This document shows, piece after piece, positions 37,932 through 48,469 of a stretch of DNA of 64,000 bases. A model generated the notes under the pieces. That model was not told the DNA's origin. It searched no databases and worked only from the letters and a program-made list of their open reading frames with translations. Each line of letters opens with the position of its first letter. The first letter of the stretch is position 1. Origin of the DNA: Bacillus pseudomycoides (GTDB lineage Bacteria; Bacillota; Bacilli; Bacillales; Bacillaceae_G); the NCBI RefSeq assembly GCF_002551005.1, contig NZ_NVOY01000009.1, positions 148,391-212,390 on the forward strand, given 5' to 3'. The translations under genes were made by a program, and so were the position numbers.

Positions 37932-39224
37932 TTACGCCTCCATTACTAATAATTGTGGGTCGTTTAATAGACGTTTAATTTGGTTTAATGCTTTCTGAGC
38001 TGTTGCACCGTCGATTAAGCGATGATCAAAGCTTAAAGATAATGCTAATACTGGAGCTGCAACGATTTCACCGTTTTTCACAACTGGTTTCTCAGCAATA
38101 CGGCCGATACCTAGGATTGCTACTTCTGGGTGATTGATAACTGGAGTGAACCATTGTCCACCTGCAGAACCAATGTTTGTAATTGTGCAAGAAGCACCTT
38201 TCATTTCTGCTGGAGCTAGACGACCGTCACGTGCTTTACCAGCAAGCTCATTGATCTCGTTAGAGATTGTGAAGATAGATTTACGATCTGTATCTTTAAC
38301 AACTGGTACTAATAGACCTTTGTCTGTATCAGCTGCGATACCGATGTTGAAGTAATGTTTATGAACGATTTCTGAAGATGCATCATCTAAAGAAGTGTTC
38401 AGCATTGGGTATTCACGTAATGCTGATGTTAACGCTTTTACAACGTATGGAAGGTAAGTTAATTTAATACCTTTGTCAGCTGCAACAGCTTTGAACTTCT
38501 TACGGTGAGCAACAAGTTCTGTTACATCTACTTCGTCCATTAATGTTACGTGAGGAGCTGTATGTTTAGAGTTAACCATTGCTTTTGCAATCGCTTTACG
38601 AATACCGCTCATTTTCTCACGAGTTTCTGGGTATTCACCAGATGGAATTGGTTGTGCTTTTGGAGCCTCTTCTTTCGCTGCTGCTGCTGGAGCTTCTGCT
38701 GCTACTGGAGCTTCAGTTTGTGCTACCGCTGCTTGTCCACCGTTTGCAAATGCATCGACGTCAGTTTTTACAACACGACCGTTTTTACCAGTACCAGCTA
38801 CTAGACGAATGTCTACGCCTTTTTCACGTGCATATTTACGAACAGATGGCATAGCAATTACGCGCTCATTAACTACTTCTTCAGTTGCTGCTGGAGTAGT
38901 TGCCGCTGCTGGAGCTTCTTCTTTTACTTCTTCAGCTTTTGGAGCATCGTCATGATCGTCACCTTTAAATTTAAGGTTTTCATAACCAGGAGCGTCAAAT
39001 TTAACAAGAACATCTCCCACTACTGCTACTGTACCTTCTTCTACAAGAATGTCAAGTACTTTTCCTTTAACTGGAGAAGGAATTTCTACAACTGCTTTAT
39101 CATTTTGTACTTCAAGAAGTACATCGTCTTCGTTTACTTCATCGCCTGGTTTAATAAACCATTTTACGATTTCACCTTCGTGGATACCTTCACCGATATC
39201 TGGTAGTTTAAATTCAAATGCCAC
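37932..39224 (-). CDS. pdhC: Dihydrolipoamide acetyltransferase PdhC (E2)
   Basis: 430 aa. One lipoyl domain (lipoylated Lys in [12 protein letters not shown] at about residue 43), an Ala/Pro/Glu-rich linker, a peripheral subunit-binding domain ([16 protein letters not shown]), a second Ala-rich linker and the catalytic domain ending with [10 protein letters not shown], where His is the catalytic base. It forms the core of the complex and transfers acetyl to CoA. Separated from pdhB by 89 bp that contain a large hairpin. Confidence 0.97.
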   Translation of the reverse strand: MAFEFKLPDIGEGIHEGEIVKWFIKPGDEVNEDDVLLEVQNDKAVVEIPSPVKGKVLDILVEEGTVAVVGDVLVKFDAPGYENLKFKGDDHDDAPKAEEVKEEAPAAATTPAATEEVVNERVIAMPSVRKYAREKGVDIRLVAGTGKNGRVVKTDVDAFANGGQAAVAQTEAPVAAEAPAAAAKEEAPKAQPIPSGEYPETREKMSGIRKAIAKAMVNSKHTAPHVTLMDEVDVTELVAHRKKFKAVAADKGIKLTYLPYVVKALTSALREYPMLNTSLDDASSEIVHKHYFNIGIAADTDKGLLVPVVKDTDRKSIFTISNEINELAGKARDGRLAPAEMKGASCTITNIGSAGGQWFTPVINHPEVAILGIGRIAEKPVVKNGEIVAAPVLALSLSFDHRLIDGATAQKALNQIKRLLNDPQLLVMEA

Positions 39225-39263
39225 GGAATTCAGCCCCCTGATTCATATCATTATTATTAGAAA

Positions 39264-39301
39264 TTGCAAAAGAAATCAGCATGTGCTGACTTCTTTTGCA
39301 C
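39264..39301 (-). other. Large stem-loop between pdhB and pdhC
   Basis: GCAAAAGAA-TCAGCA pairs with TGCTGA-TTCTTTTGC around a 2-nt centre. It has no T tract after it on the - strand, so it looks like an RNA stability or processing element and not a full terminator. Confidence 0.7.
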
Positions 39302-39313
39302 ATGAAACTAAAA

Positions 39314-40291
39314 TTAGAAGTTCATTACTTTGTTAACAGCTTCAACAATATCTTTGTGGTTTGGTAACCATACGCTCTCAGCTTGAGAGAATGGGAATAC
39401 TGTATCAGCAGCTGCAACACGTACAACTGGAGCTTCTAAGTTTAAGATTGCACGGTCATTGATTTCTGCTACAACGTTAGCTGCAATACCAGCTTGTTTT
39501 TGAGCTTCTTGAACTACAACAACGCGGCCTGTTTTTTCAACAGAAGCGATAATTGTTTCGATATCTAATGGTTGAACTGTACGTAAGTCAACAACCTCTA
39601 AAGAGATACCTTCTTTTTCTAATTCTTCAGCAGCTTTTAATGCAGCATGTACCATTGCGCCATATGTGATAATAGATACATCTGTACCTTCACGTTTTAC
39701 ATCAGCTTTACCAAGTTCAATTGTATATTCGCCTTCTGGTACGTCTTGACGGAAAGAGCGGTATAATTTCATGTGCTCTAAGTAAACAACTGGATCGTTA
39801 TCACGAATTGCAGAAATTAAAAGACCTTTCGCATCGTATGGAGTAGATGGAATAACAACTTTTATACCTGGTTGTTGTGTCATTAATCCTTCTAAGCTAT
39901 CAGCATGTAATTCTGGTGTATGAACACCACCGCCGAATGGAGAACGAATTGTAACTGGAGCAGTCCAACGTCCACCAGAACGGTAACGCATACGAGCCAT
40001 TTGGCCAGAGATTGAATCAATTACTTCGAAAACGAAACCGAAGAATTGAATTTCAGGAACTGGACGGAAGCCTTCTAATGCTAAACCAATTGCAAGTCCG
40101 CCGATACCAGACTCTGCAAGTGGAGTATCCATTACACGGTCTTCACCGAACTCAGCTTGTAACCCTTCAGTAGCACGGAATACACCGCCGTTTACACCAA
40201 CGTCTTCACCAAATACAAGTACGTTAGGATCGTTTTTCATTTCAACGCGTAAAGCATCAGTGATTGCTTGAATCATTGTCATTTGAGCCAT
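39314..40291 (-). CDS. pdhB: Pyruvate dehydrogenase E1 beta PdhB
   Basis: 325 aa transketolase-type beta subunit. [15 protein letters not shown] near residue 27, a [14 protein letters not shown] segment, and [16 protein letters not shown] with the conserved His. It pairs with PdhA in the thiamine-diphosphate enzyme that decarboxylates pyruvate. Three bases separate it from pdhA. Confidence 0.97.
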   Translation of the reverse strand: MAQMTMIQAITDALRVEMKNDPNVLVFGEDVGVNGGVFRATEGLQAEFGEDRVMDTPLAESGIGGLAIGLALEGFRPVPEIQFFGFVFEVIDSISGQMARMRYRSGGRWTAPVTIRSPFGGGVHTPELHADSLEGLMTQQPGIKVVIPSTPYDAKGLLISAIRDNDPVVYLEHMKLYRSFRQDVPEGEYTIELGKADVKREGTDVSIITYGAMVHAALKAAEELEKEGISLEVVDLRTVQPLDIETIIASVEKTGRVVVVQEAQKQAGIAANVVAEINDRAILNLEAPVVRVAAADTVFPFSQAESVWLPNHKDIVEAVNKVMNF

Positions 40292-40294
40292 GGC

Positions 40295-41443
<1,149 letters not shown>

Positions 41444-41593
41444 TTAAACGCTTTCACTAGCATCTCACTTTGATGAAAGCATAAGTTTGAAAACTGACGC
41501 ATCATTCGTCAGTTATTGAATAATTTGTGTACCTAACAATCTGTACTAATGTTTTCATTTAAACAAATTAATACAATCTTGATCACGTTTTTT

Positions 41594-41623
41594 AGTTTAC
41601 AACTATTCTAATCACGATGTCAA
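41594..41623 (-). promoter_or_regulatory. Candidate pdhA promoter
   Basis: - strand TTGACA, 18 nt, TAAACT, about 185 nt before pdhA. The -35 is perfect. The long leader could hold regulation, but I see no known element in it. Confidence 0.6.
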
Positions 41624-41849
41624 TCACTTTGATTTCGATTTTTTTCGAAGGTTGGAGAGATTTTCTCAACAAATACAAGTTTTCAAAATACTATCTGTAT
41701 TAGTGGGCAAAAACCTCCTGTTATATTATTCCCTTTTCGTACATATTTTGCTCATAGAATAATTTGTAAACGTTTCATGTCCTTCTTATCTTTTGTCCCA
41801 TCCTAATAAAAATATGCAGCATCTTCCTTCTTTTTAGGCAAATAACTAT
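41624..41849. other. pdhA-yjcZ intergenic stretch, no gene seen
   Basis: A+T-rich, with a short TATTAGTGGGCAAAAACCTCC segment at about 41698 that weakly resembles the repeat end, and CATCCTAATAA at 41799, a motif seen again upstream of the 23-codon ORF. Confidence 0.35.
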
Positions 41850-41877
41850 ACACTTCCCTCCTTTATTCCATACATTA
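41850..41877 (+). promoter_or_regulatory. Candidate SigK promoter of the YjcZ-type gene
   Basis: ACA, 16 nt, CATACATTA. The -10 fits the SigK consensus CATAnnnTA exactly and the spacing is right; the -35 (tACa against mACm) is a partial match. Confidence 0.55.
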
Positions 41878-41920
41878 TACTAACCGCAGCATTCGCGGAA
41901 ATGGTAAAGGAGGTCACAAC

Positions 41921-42073
41921 ATGTACGGATACACTTTTTGTTACCCCTCAACTTGCGCATATCCTTCGTACGGCTATGGTGGTGGTGGTTGCGGCGGTTT
42001 TGGACACGGCTTTGCTTTAATCGTTGTATTATTTATTCTCTTAATTATCGTCGGTGCTGCCTGCATCTGTTAA
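41921..42073 (+). CDS. YjcZ-type small glycine-rich sporulation protein
   Basis: 50 aa. Tyr/Cys/Gly-rich first half ([10 protein letters not shown].., [12 protein letters not shown]) and one C-terminal hydrophobic helix ([15 protein letters not shown]) ending in Cys-Ile-Cys. This is the organisation of YjcZ-family spore peptides. AAAGGAGGT lies 6 nt before the ATG, and a terminator hairpin follows. Expected in the spore or mother-cell envelope; precise role unknown. Confidence 0.85.
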   Translation: MYGYTFCYPSTCAYPSYGYGGGGCGGFGHGFALIVVLFILLIIVGAACIC

Positions 42074-42093
42074 TGTAAAATGAAACAACTATA

Positions 42094-42125
42094 AAAGAAC
42101 AAGGCGTTTGTTCGTCTTGTTCTTT
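42094..42125 (+). terminator. Terminator of the YjcZ-type gene
   Basis: AAAGAACAAG/CTTGTTCTTT stem 20 bases after the stop. Confidence 0.72.
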
Positions 42126-42180
42126 ACCATGACTTTTTTCATAACCTTTGGTAGACTAAAAATGAAAGGAGAGATTATAT

Positions 42181-42735
42181 ATGCTTACAATGGATGATGT
42201 AATTCGTGAAGGAAATCCCATTTTACAAGCAGTAGCTGAAGAAATAGCTCTACCTGCAAGCGAAGAAGATGTTCATATATTACGAAAGATGATCGAATTT
42301 GTGATTAACAGTCAAAATCCAGAAATGGTTGAAAAATATAATTTACGCCCTGGAATTGGTTTAGCCGCACCGCAAATTGGTGTTTCTAAAAGAATGATTG
42401 CTGTCCATGTCACAGATCGAGATGGCACGTTATATAGCTACGCTTTATTTAATCCAAAAATTATTAGCCACTCTGTTGAACGTACATACATATCAGGGGG
42501 CGAAGGATGTCTGTCCGTAGACCGTGAAGTCCCTGGCTATGTACCTCGTTACACTCGTATCACTGTAAAAGGAACGACAGTAGATGGTGGAGAAGTCAAA
42601 CTACGTTTAAAAGGATTACCATCAATTGTATTCCAACATGAGATTGATCACTTAAATGGTGTTATGTTTTATGACCATATTAATAAAGATAATCCATTTA
42701 TGATTCCAGAAAATGCAGCACCTTTAGAAAGATAA
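42181..42735 (+). CDS. def: Peptide deformylase (DefB/YkrB type)
   Basis: 184 aa. All three motifs are intact: GIGLAAPQIG (about residue 60), EGCLSV with the metal-binding Cys, and QHEIDHLNG with the two His ligands and catalytic Glu. It removes the formyl group from new polypeptides. The insertion between motifs 1 and 2 is that of type 2 Gram-positive enzymes. AAAGGAGAG precedes the ATG. Convergent with ykrA. Confidence 0.96.
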   Translation: MLTMDDVIREGNPILQAVAEEIALPASEEDVHILRKMIEFVINSQNPEMVEKYNLRPGIGLAAPQIGVSKRMIAVHVTDRDGTLYSYALFNPKIISHSVERTYISGGEGCLSVDREVPGYVPRYTRITVKGTTVDGGEVKLRLKGLPSIVFQHEIDHLNGVMFYDHINKDNPFMIPENAAPLER

Positions 42736-42779
42736 AAAGAGTCAGTTTTCACTGAAGTTGGTGAAAACTGACTCTTTTT
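42734..42779. terminator. Bidirectional terminator between def and ykrA
   Basis: A 19-bp perfect stem from AAAAAGAGTCAG to CTGACTCTTTTT with loop TGAAGTTG. Confidence 0.9.
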
Positions 42780-42805
42780 ATTGAAACGCTTCTCATATTT
42801 ATACT

Positions 42806-43579
42806 TTATAACAACCTTGCCCACTGCAATCCATGAAGTATACCATCTTCTGCAACATCTTTAGTTACATAATTCGCAAGCTTTTTCAAATCTTCATGTC
42901 CATTTCCCATTGCAATTCCTGTACCTACAGTTTCAATCATTTCTAAATCATTTAACCCATCTCCAAATGCATACACTTGTTCCCCTGTGAATCCAAGCTT
43001 TTCAATAAACTTTTCAATCCCTTTCGCTTTCGATCCTCCCATTGGAAGAATGTCCATAGAATAAGCATGCCAGCGAATAAAATGAAACTTTGCATAGTCG
43101 TTAATAAACTTTTCTTCTTCTCCTGCCCTGCAAAATAAAAGCGTTTGATATACGTCACGTTCCTCATAAAAGCTAGGTTCAAACACAGGATGATCCATAT
43201 GAAGGCTAGCAAAGCTTTCTGTTACATAATGATGCGATGTCACTGTTGCTTTCATTTCTTTATGATTCATGTACACAAGCGGATAGCCTTCTTGCTCTGA
43301 AAATTTCGTGAAAGCATGTAATGCATCAGGGTGTAGAGGATTTTTATATATAACTTCATCTTCAAACACCACATACTGTCCATTGAAACTTACATAGTTA
43401 TGAATGTTAAGCTCTTTACGAATATCTTCAAACATAAATGGGGCACGCCCTGTTGCAATTGCCACATGTACACCTTTTTCTTGCAAGCAACGTACAGCTT
43501 CTTTTGTGGACTTTGGTATTTCTTTGTTATGATCTAGCAATGTTCCATCAATATCAAAAAAGACAATTTTATCATTCAT
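42806..43579 (-). CDS. ykrA: YkrA, Cof-type HAD-superfamily phosphatase
   Basis: 257 aa. HAD motif I VFFDIDGTLLDHN at residue 6, motif II AIATGR, motif III Lys in GGSKAKGIEKF and motif IV AFGDGLNDLEMI, with the large C2B cap of the Cof subfamily between II and III. These enzymes dephosphorylate sugar or nucleotide phosphates; the substrate here is unknown. Gene order def-ykrA-rpoY-rnjA follows B. subtilis. Confidence 0.9.
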   Translation of the reverse strand: MNDKIVFFDIDGTLLDHNKEIPKSTKEAVRCLQEKGVHVAIATGRAPFMFEDIRKELNIHNYVSFNGQYVVFEDEVIYKNPLHPDALHAFTKFSEQEGYPLVYMNHKEMKATVTSHHYVTESFASLHMDHPVFEPSFYEERDVYQTLLFCRAGEEEKFINDYAKFHFIRWHAYSMDILPMGGSKAKGIEKFIEKLGFTGEQVYAFGDGLNDLEMIETVGTGIAMGNGHEDLKKLANYVTKDVAEDGILHGLQWARLL

Positions 43580-43891
43580 TTACATAATCCTCTCTACTTC
43601 ATCAATTCAAACGTATCGTTTTATACTCTAAATATTTTTTCAAATACTGAAAAAGTATAACATATCGATGAATAAAGTGCTTCTTACCTAACCTCCCTGC
43701 CTAACTATGCATATACTGAAATAAAACCGGTACTACGGTTCAACATATGCATTTTCTTTTCTATTCTATCTCATACTATAAGTTGAACGAGTTATTCTCT
43801 TACAAGTAGTTCATTTTTTGAAACTTAATTCTTTTTGCGCATCCTAATAAGAGTATCTGCATGTTTTGAGCGAAGAAAGGAAGGGACAACC
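43580..43891. other. ykrA upstream region, no long gene seen
   Basis: About 310 A+T-rich bases. GTTGAACGAGTTATTCTCTTACAAG at about 43783 and CATCCTAATAA at 43840 are the only notable strings. The second resembles a SigG-type -10 (CATnhTA) ahead of the 23-codon ORF, but a matching -35 was not found. Confidence 0.35.
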
Positions 43892-43963
43892 GTGCTTAAG
43901 AAATTGAAGAAAAAATTAAAAGTATATTGGAACGATTTACTTCGTAAAAAAACAATTGCTTAA
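43892..43963 (+). CDS. Candidate 23-aa lysine-rich peptide
   Basis: GTG-initiated ORF encoding MLKKLKKKLKVYWNDLLRKK followed by TIA. GGAAGGGA precedes it with about 6-nt spacing, and a short GCCC/GGGC hairpin with TTTTTT follows the stop by 5 bases. The sequence would form a strongly cationic amphipathic helix with one Trp. No family recognised. A chance ORF cannot be excluded at this length, but start site, composition and terminator agree. Confidence 0.5.
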   Translation: MLKKLKKKLKVYWNDLLRKKTIA

Positions 43964-43968
43964 ATCAT

Positions 43969-43990
43969 GCCCATTTCGGGCTTTTTTCTT
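43969..43990 (+). terminator. Short terminator after the 23-codon ORF
   Basis: GCCC-ATTTC-GGGC followed by TTTTTTCTT. The stem is only 4 bp, but fully G-C. Confidence 0.55.
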
Positions 43991-44082
43991 CACTCTTATT
44001 CGAAAAAACATGAAAATCATAACCGTTTGCTTTATAATAGGTAAAAGATAGCCTAAAACATAGACAAGGAGAGATTGTTTTA

Positions 44083-44295
44083 ATGATTTTTAAAGTATTT
44101 TATCAAGAAAAAACGCTAGAAGTACCTGTACGTGAAAATACTAAGGTGCTATATCTAGAAGCTGAGTCTGAAAGAGAAGTTCGCACAAAATTACACAAGT
44201 TCGCATATAATATTGAGTTTATCCAGTCTGTTACTGGTGCTCATCTTGAATATGAAAAGCAATATGCAGATTTCAAATTAGCGGAGAACGTTTAA
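44083..44295 (+). CDS. rpoY: RNA polymerase epsilon subunit RpoY (YkzG)
   Basis: 70 aa. Starts [20 protein letters not shown] and includes [14 protein letters not shown], typical of the epsilon subunit (DUF1447), a small RNA polymerase-associated protein of Firmicutes. AAGGAGAG precedes the ATG. It lies 3 bp before rnjA, as in B. subtilis, so the two are cotranscribed. Confidence 0.95.
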   Translation: MIFKVFYQEKTLEVPVRENTKVLYLEAESEREVRTKLHKFAYNIEFIQSVTGAHLEYEKQYADFKLAENV

Positions 44296-44298
44296 TTT

Positions 44299-45966
44299 AT
44301 GAAATTCTTAAAAAATGACCAAACTGCTGTTTTCGCACTCGGCGGACTCGGTGAAATCGGCAAAAATACATATGCTGTTCAATTTCAAGATGAAATTATT
44401 ATTATTGACGCTGGAATCAAATTTCCAGAAGACGAACTTCTTGGGATTGATTATGTCATCCCTGACTACACGTATCTCGTACGCAATGAAGAAAAAATTA
44501 AAGGACTCTTTATTACACATGGTCACGAAGATCATATCGGTGGGATTCCTTATTTATTACGCCAAGTAAACATTCCAATTTATGGTGGAAAACTAGCGCT
44601 TGGACTAATTAAAAATAAGTTAGAAGAGCACGGATTACTGCGAAAAGCACAATTACATGAAATTAAAGAAGACGATGTAATTAAATTCAAAAAAACATCC
44701 GTCTCCTTCTTCCGCACAACACATAGTATTCCTGATTCATATGGTATCGTTGTGAAGACACCACAAGGACAGGTTGTGCATACAGGAGATTTCAAATTTG
44801 ATTTCACACCAGTTGGTGAGCCAGCAGACTTAACAAAGATGGCTGAAATCGGAAAAGAAGGTGTCCTTTGCTTGCTATCTGATAGTACGAATAGCGAAGT
44901 CCCTCACTTTACGATGTCTGAGCGCCGCGTTGGTGACAGCATCCAGGATATTTTCCGTAAAGTAGAGGGCCGTATTATATTCGCAACATTTGCTTCTAAT
45001 ATTCACAGGCTGCAACAAGTTGTAGAAGCTGCAGTAGCAAACAATCGGAAAATTGCCGTGTTTGGTCGAAGTATGGAAGCTGCAATGGAAATCGGACAAA
45101 ATCTTGGCTATATTCGCTGCCCGAAAGATACAATTATTGAACCCGCACAACTAAATCGCATACCAGCAAATCAAGTTGTGATTTTATGTACAGGGAGTCA
45201 AGGGGAACCGATGGCTGCATTATCTCGCATCGCTAACGGTACTCACCGTCAAATTCAAATTATTCCAGGTGATACTGTAGTATTTTCTTCTTCTCCAATC
45301 CCAGGAAACACGATAAGTGTAAGCCGTACTATTAACATGTTATATCGTGCAGGCGCTGAAGTCATTCACGGGCCATTGACTGATATTCATACAAGTGGAC
45401 ATGGCGGACAAGAAGAACAGAAGCTAATGTTACGTCTCATTAAACCAAAATATTTTATGCCAATTCACGGTGAATACCGTATGCAACGTATGCATGCAAA
45501 ACTAGCAAATGATTGCGGTATCCCCGAAGAAAATTGCTTTATAATTGATAACGGTGATGTACTTGCACTTCGTGAAGATGAAGCGGCAATCGCAGGAAAG
45601 ATTCCGTCTGGTTCTGTCTATATCGACGGAAATGGCATCGGTGATATCGGTAACATCGTACTTCGCGATCGTCGTATTCTTTCAGAAGAAGGACTTGTAA
45701 TCGTTGTTGTTAGCATCGATATGAAAGATTTCAAAGTAGCGGCTGGTCCAGATATCATTTCTCGTGGGTTCGTTTACATGCGCGAAAGTAGCGATTTAAT
45801 TAACGATGCACAAACATTAATTACAACTCATTTAGAAAAAGTAATGGAGCGCAAAACGACACAGTGGTCTGAAATCAAAAATGAAATTACAGATACATTG
45901 GCTCCATTCTTATATGAAAAAACGAAACGTCGACCAATGATTTTACCAATCATTATGGAAATTTAA
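44299..45966 (+). CDS. rnjA: Ribonuclease J1
   Basis: 555 aa. Metallo-beta-lactamase/beta-CASP nuclease: [14 protein letters not shown] near residue 74 binds two zinc ions, further ligands in HTGDFKFD and HTSGHGG, and a C-terminal domain follows. It is the essential 5'-3' exo- and endonuclease of Firmicute mRNA decay and 16S maturation. Its ORF follows rpoY directly. In B. subtilis SR1P (encoded elsewhere in this window) promotes a GapA-RNase J1 interaction. Confidence 0.97.
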   Translation: MKFLKNDQTAVFALGGLGEIGKNTYAVQFQDEIIIIDAGIKFPEDELLGIDYVIPDYTYLVRNEEKIKGLFITHGHEDHIGGIPYLLRQVNIPIYGGKLALGLIKNKLEEHGLLRKAQLHEIKEDDVIKFKKTSVSFFRTTHSIPDSYGIVVKTPQGQVVHTGDFKFDFTPVGEPADLTKMAEIGKEGVLCLLSDSTNSEVPHFTMSERRVGDSIQDIFRKVEGRIIFATFASNIHRLQQVVEAAVANNRKIAVFGRSMEAAMEIGQNLGYIRCPKDTIIEPAQLNRIPANQVVILCTGSQGEPMAALSRIANGTHRQIQIIPGDTVVFSSSPIPGNTISVSRTINMLYRAGAEVIHGPLTDIHTSGHGGQEEQKLMLRLIKPKYFMPIHGEYRMQRMHAKLANDCGIPEENCFIIDNGDVLALREDEAAIAGKIPSGSVYIDGNGIGDIGNIVLRDRRILSEEGLVIVVVSIDMKDFKVAAGPDIISRGFVYMRESSDLINDAQTLITTHLEKVMERKTTQWSEIKNEITDTLAPFLYEKTKRRPMILPIIMEI

Positions 45967-45970
45967 CTAA

Positions 45971-46005
45971 AAAGGACAATGCCGCTATGCTGGCATTGTC
46001 CTTTT
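45971..46005. terminator. Bidirectional terminator between rnjA and ktrC
   Basis: AAAGGACAATGCC/GGCATTGTCCTTT with T run on +. Confidence 0.88.
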
Positions 46006-46007
46006 TT

Positions 46008-46676
46008 TCATTTCGTTAAAAACATTTCGAAGCGGTCCACATCATTATCGTGACCAATTACAATTAAAATATCTCCCATTTGAATATTTTCTGTCGCACG
46101 CGGTGAAACAAGAACTTCCTTCCCACGCTTAATTGCTACAATGTTCAATCCAAACTTCGCACGAATATCTAACTCAATCAATGAATGACCATCAATCTTT
46201 TCGTTCGCAATAATCTCAACAATACTATGTTCATCTGAAAGCTCTAAATAGTCCAAAACGCTACTTGAGGCAATATTATTGGCAATTCTTTTTCCCATAT
46301 CACGCTCAGGGTGAACAATTTGATCAGCTCCAATTTTACGAAGAACTTTTTCATGATAATCATTTTGTGCTTTTACAGTAATATTCTTCACACCTAGCTC
46401 TTTCAAGATAAGGGTTGTTAAAATACTTGATTGAATATTATCCCCAATTGCAATAACTACATGATCAAAGTTTCGAATACCGAGACTTTTTAATACCATC
46501 TCATCCGTAGAATCTGCAATTACAGCATGAGATGCAATATTTGCAAACTCATTTATACGATCTTCATCCATATCAATCGCCATGACTTCCATTCCTAATT
46601 GCGCTAATTCCCGGCAAATACTACCACCAAAACGTCCAAGACCAATAACAGCAAATTCTTTTTCTTTCGTGCTCAC
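46008..46676 (-). CDS. ktrC: KtrC, cytosolic RCK gating subunit of a Ktr potassium transporter
   Basis: 222 aa. RCK_N Rossmann domain (FAVIGLGRFGGSICREL at the start, IDMDEDRI, DSTDE) and an RCK_C domain (about residues 140-222; IVEIIANEKIDGHSL). It binds ATP/ADP and gates a KtrB/KtrD pore, and in relatives the RCK_C domain binds c-di-AMP. GTG start at 46676 follows GGAGGA by 6 nt. No pore gene is adjacent. Order rnjA-ktrC matches B. subtilis, which separates it from KtrA. Confidence 0.92.
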   Translation of the reverse strand: MSTKEKEFAVIGLGRFGGSICRELAQLGMEVMAIDMDEDRINEFANIASHAVIADSTDEMVLKSLGIRNFDHVVIAIGDNIQSSILTTLILKELGVKNITVKAQNDYHEKVLRKIGADQIVHPERDMGKRIANNIASSSVLDYLELSDEHSIVEIIANEKIDGHSLIELDIRAKFGLNIVAIKRGKEVLVSPRATENIQMGDILIVIGHDNDVDRFEMFLTK

Positions 46677-46707
46677 ACAAATTCCTCCAGTAATATCAAA
46701 TCGTATC

Positions 46708-46810
46708 AAGTAAAACTTTTAGCAGTGGAATTTCCTTATATCCCACCTATCTTCTTTAACTCTTCAAAAACTTGATGTGAAGGCTTTGTACCCTATACAT
46801 CAGGACCAAC
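46708..46810 (-). repeat. Degenerate bcr1-like repeat upstream of ktrC
   Basis: GTAAAACTTTTAGCAGTGGAATTTCC followed by ATCCCACCTATCTTCTTTA and a decayed CTTGATGTGAAGGC segment, in the order seen in the intact copy at 10872. Ends are lost. The rest of the gap to the next gene (to 46973) shows nothing. Confidence 0.5.
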
Positions 46811-46973
46811 TATCATTGTAGCATATTTTTACTTCCATCATTGTTTTTTCATTCTAAATAATGGAAAGAAAAGCTTGCATCTATTTAGTCCTTCAGGATT
46901 CCTCACATTCTTAAAGTAATTGTTTTACTGCACGCATAACGAGACAAATCCTGCAATGATCGCCTCTTCACTC

Positions 46974-47840
46974 TTATTTTTGTTTTTGAATATAAAAAAA
47001 TTGTTGTAAATAAAAAGCGAGCATACAGACTAACATACCAAAAATAAATATATTTCCAAACGAGCTAAATGTTTGAAATACAAACATTAATGTTTCTTGT
47101 CCAAAAAAAGCAAATAGTAAATTTATAAAAGCAAATAATACCGCAAACTGATAGTGGTGCTGATGAAATAAATAATGAGTTGCTCCTAAAAAACCAATAA
47201 AAGAAACAATAAACACCCACCACATTTCCATCATCTTGTGCCAACCTACTAGCTCATATCCGTTCACAGCAATTGCAATTGCTCCTATAACAATCATCGT
47301 TGGAACACTCCAAAATAAAGCCCACTTTCGAAAGAGTAATACTGCATTCCTGTCTTCTCGTTTATGTGCGCAATACGTTAAAAAGGTCGCGCTTATGTAT
47401 AAGAGCGAGACAATTGTTAGAATAATAATTAACCAAAAATGAAGCTGATAATACTCATGTTCTATATTCGTAACAATTGCAGCTAACAAACCTGGAATAC
47501 ATATGCCAGTATAGCCTTCCACCAGTGACTTATTCCAAAATACCATATTACCAATTCGAATTCCTAATAACATGAAAATGATGGCACCAAGGATAAATAA
47601 AGTCATTTTATTTCCAACTAAACTCGTTGAAAAAGCGATTAATCCAACAAATAAAAATAGAGTAAATGCATTCATAATTTCGGCAACAGGTGATAAATAC
47701 TCTTTCACCCATTCATATGTGTTCGTATAATTTTCTTTTTTTGCTAAGCAATATGTATAGAAACTAACACCAAAATAAATTGCTGCTACAATTACATATG
47801 TATATAAAAAGAAACATAGTATAGTACTTCCGATTTGCAC
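46974..47840 (-). CDS. Polytopic membrane protein, distantly CydB-like
   Basis: 288 aa with eight predicted membrane helices. GTG start after GGTAGGGGAT. The helix pattern and the GYTGICIPGLLAAIV segment recall subunit II of cytochrome bd oxidase, but the protein is shorter and no cydA-like gene is near, so a role as oxidase subunit is not supported. Function unknown. Confidence 0.6.
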   Translation of the reverse strand: MQIGSTILCFFLYTYVIVAAIYFGVSFYTYCLAKKENYTNTYEWVKEYLSPVAEIMNAFTLFLFVGLIAFSTSLVGNKMTLFILGAIIFMLLGIRIGNMVFWNKSLVEGYTGICIPGLLAAIVTNIEHEYYQLHFWLIIILTIVSLLYISATFLTYCAHKREDRNAVLLFRKWALFWSVPTMIVIGAIAIAVNGYELVGWHKMMEMWWVFIVSFIGFLGATHYLFHQHHYQFAVLFAFINLLFAFFGQETLMFVFQTFSSFGNIFIFGMLVCMLAFYLQQFFYIQKQK

Positions 47841-47909
47841 ACTATCCCCTACCTTTTTCTCTATGTACCATATTGATTTTACACAAATTTCATATAAAAT
47901 GTAAATAAA

Positions 47910-47935
47910 AACCTCCCCGATACAAGGGAGGCTTT
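47910..47935 (-). terminator. ykuV terminator
   Basis: CCTCCC/GGGAGG stem with a TTTTTATTT tail on the - strand. Confidence 0.65.
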
Positions 47936-47938
47936 CCT

Positions 47939-48397
47939 TTATTCAGCTTCTTTTTCAGCTTCATCAAGAACGCGGTTTACTCGTTTTGTTAACATTTGCA
48001 TACCGCTACCACCCGCTTGGAAATGGCGCAATACACCGTTTTTATCAAAGACGTAATATGCTGGTACATATTGATTCTCAAAAGAGTCTGTAATCGCATG
48101 CTTATTGTCCACCAAAATAGGCTGTACAATACCGTGCTCCTCTGCCACTTCTTTCACTTTTTCAAGATCCAGATCTTCTTCTGAACGCGGCATATGTACA
48201 GCAATTACATTCAATTTATCTTTATAGTTATCACGGAATTCATTAATGCTCGGCATTGCTTCTTTACATAAATGACAGCTAACAGACCAAAAATGAATCA
48301 ATGTTGGTTTATCGCCAATTAGCGCTTCCTTAACTACTTCTCCATTTAGTACAGTCGTTGCTCCTTCTAAGGAAGGCATTGGTTCACGTAATTTCAT
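47939..48397 (-). CDS. ykuV: YkuV, thioredoxin-fold thiol-disulfide oxidoreductase
   Basis: 152 aa cytosolic TlpA/ResA-like fold without a signal peptide. Active site SCHLCKEAMP (CxxC) near residue 38 and the cis-Pro in QYVPAYYVF. It closely resembles B. subtilis YkuV, shown to have thioredoxin-like reductase activity. It follows ykuU and may recycle that peroxiredoxin. Confidence 0.92.
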   Translation of the reverse strand: MKLREPMPSLEGATTVLNGEVVKEALIGDKPTLIHFWSVSCHLCKEAMPSINEFRDNYKDKLNVIAVHMPRSEEDLDLEKVKEVAEEHGIVQPILVDNKHAITDSFENQYVPAYYVFDKNGVLRHFQAGGSGMQMLTKRVNRVLDEAEKEAE

Positions 48398-48469
48398 AAC
48401 ATTTCCCCCTTATATATGTAGAGAAAGGTCTAACAACAATTTGCTAGACCTCGTTCATTCATTCAAAAA

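Noticed and set aside
38550-38854. Cys/Trp- or Leu-rich ORFs opposite the Ala/Pro linkers of pdhC
   Set aside because: Composition follows directly from antisense reading of Ala-Pro-Glu repeats.
41695-41720. Another copy of the bcr1-like repeat
   Set aside because: Only TATTAGTGGGCAAAAACCTCC resembles one end; the flanks do not continue the match.
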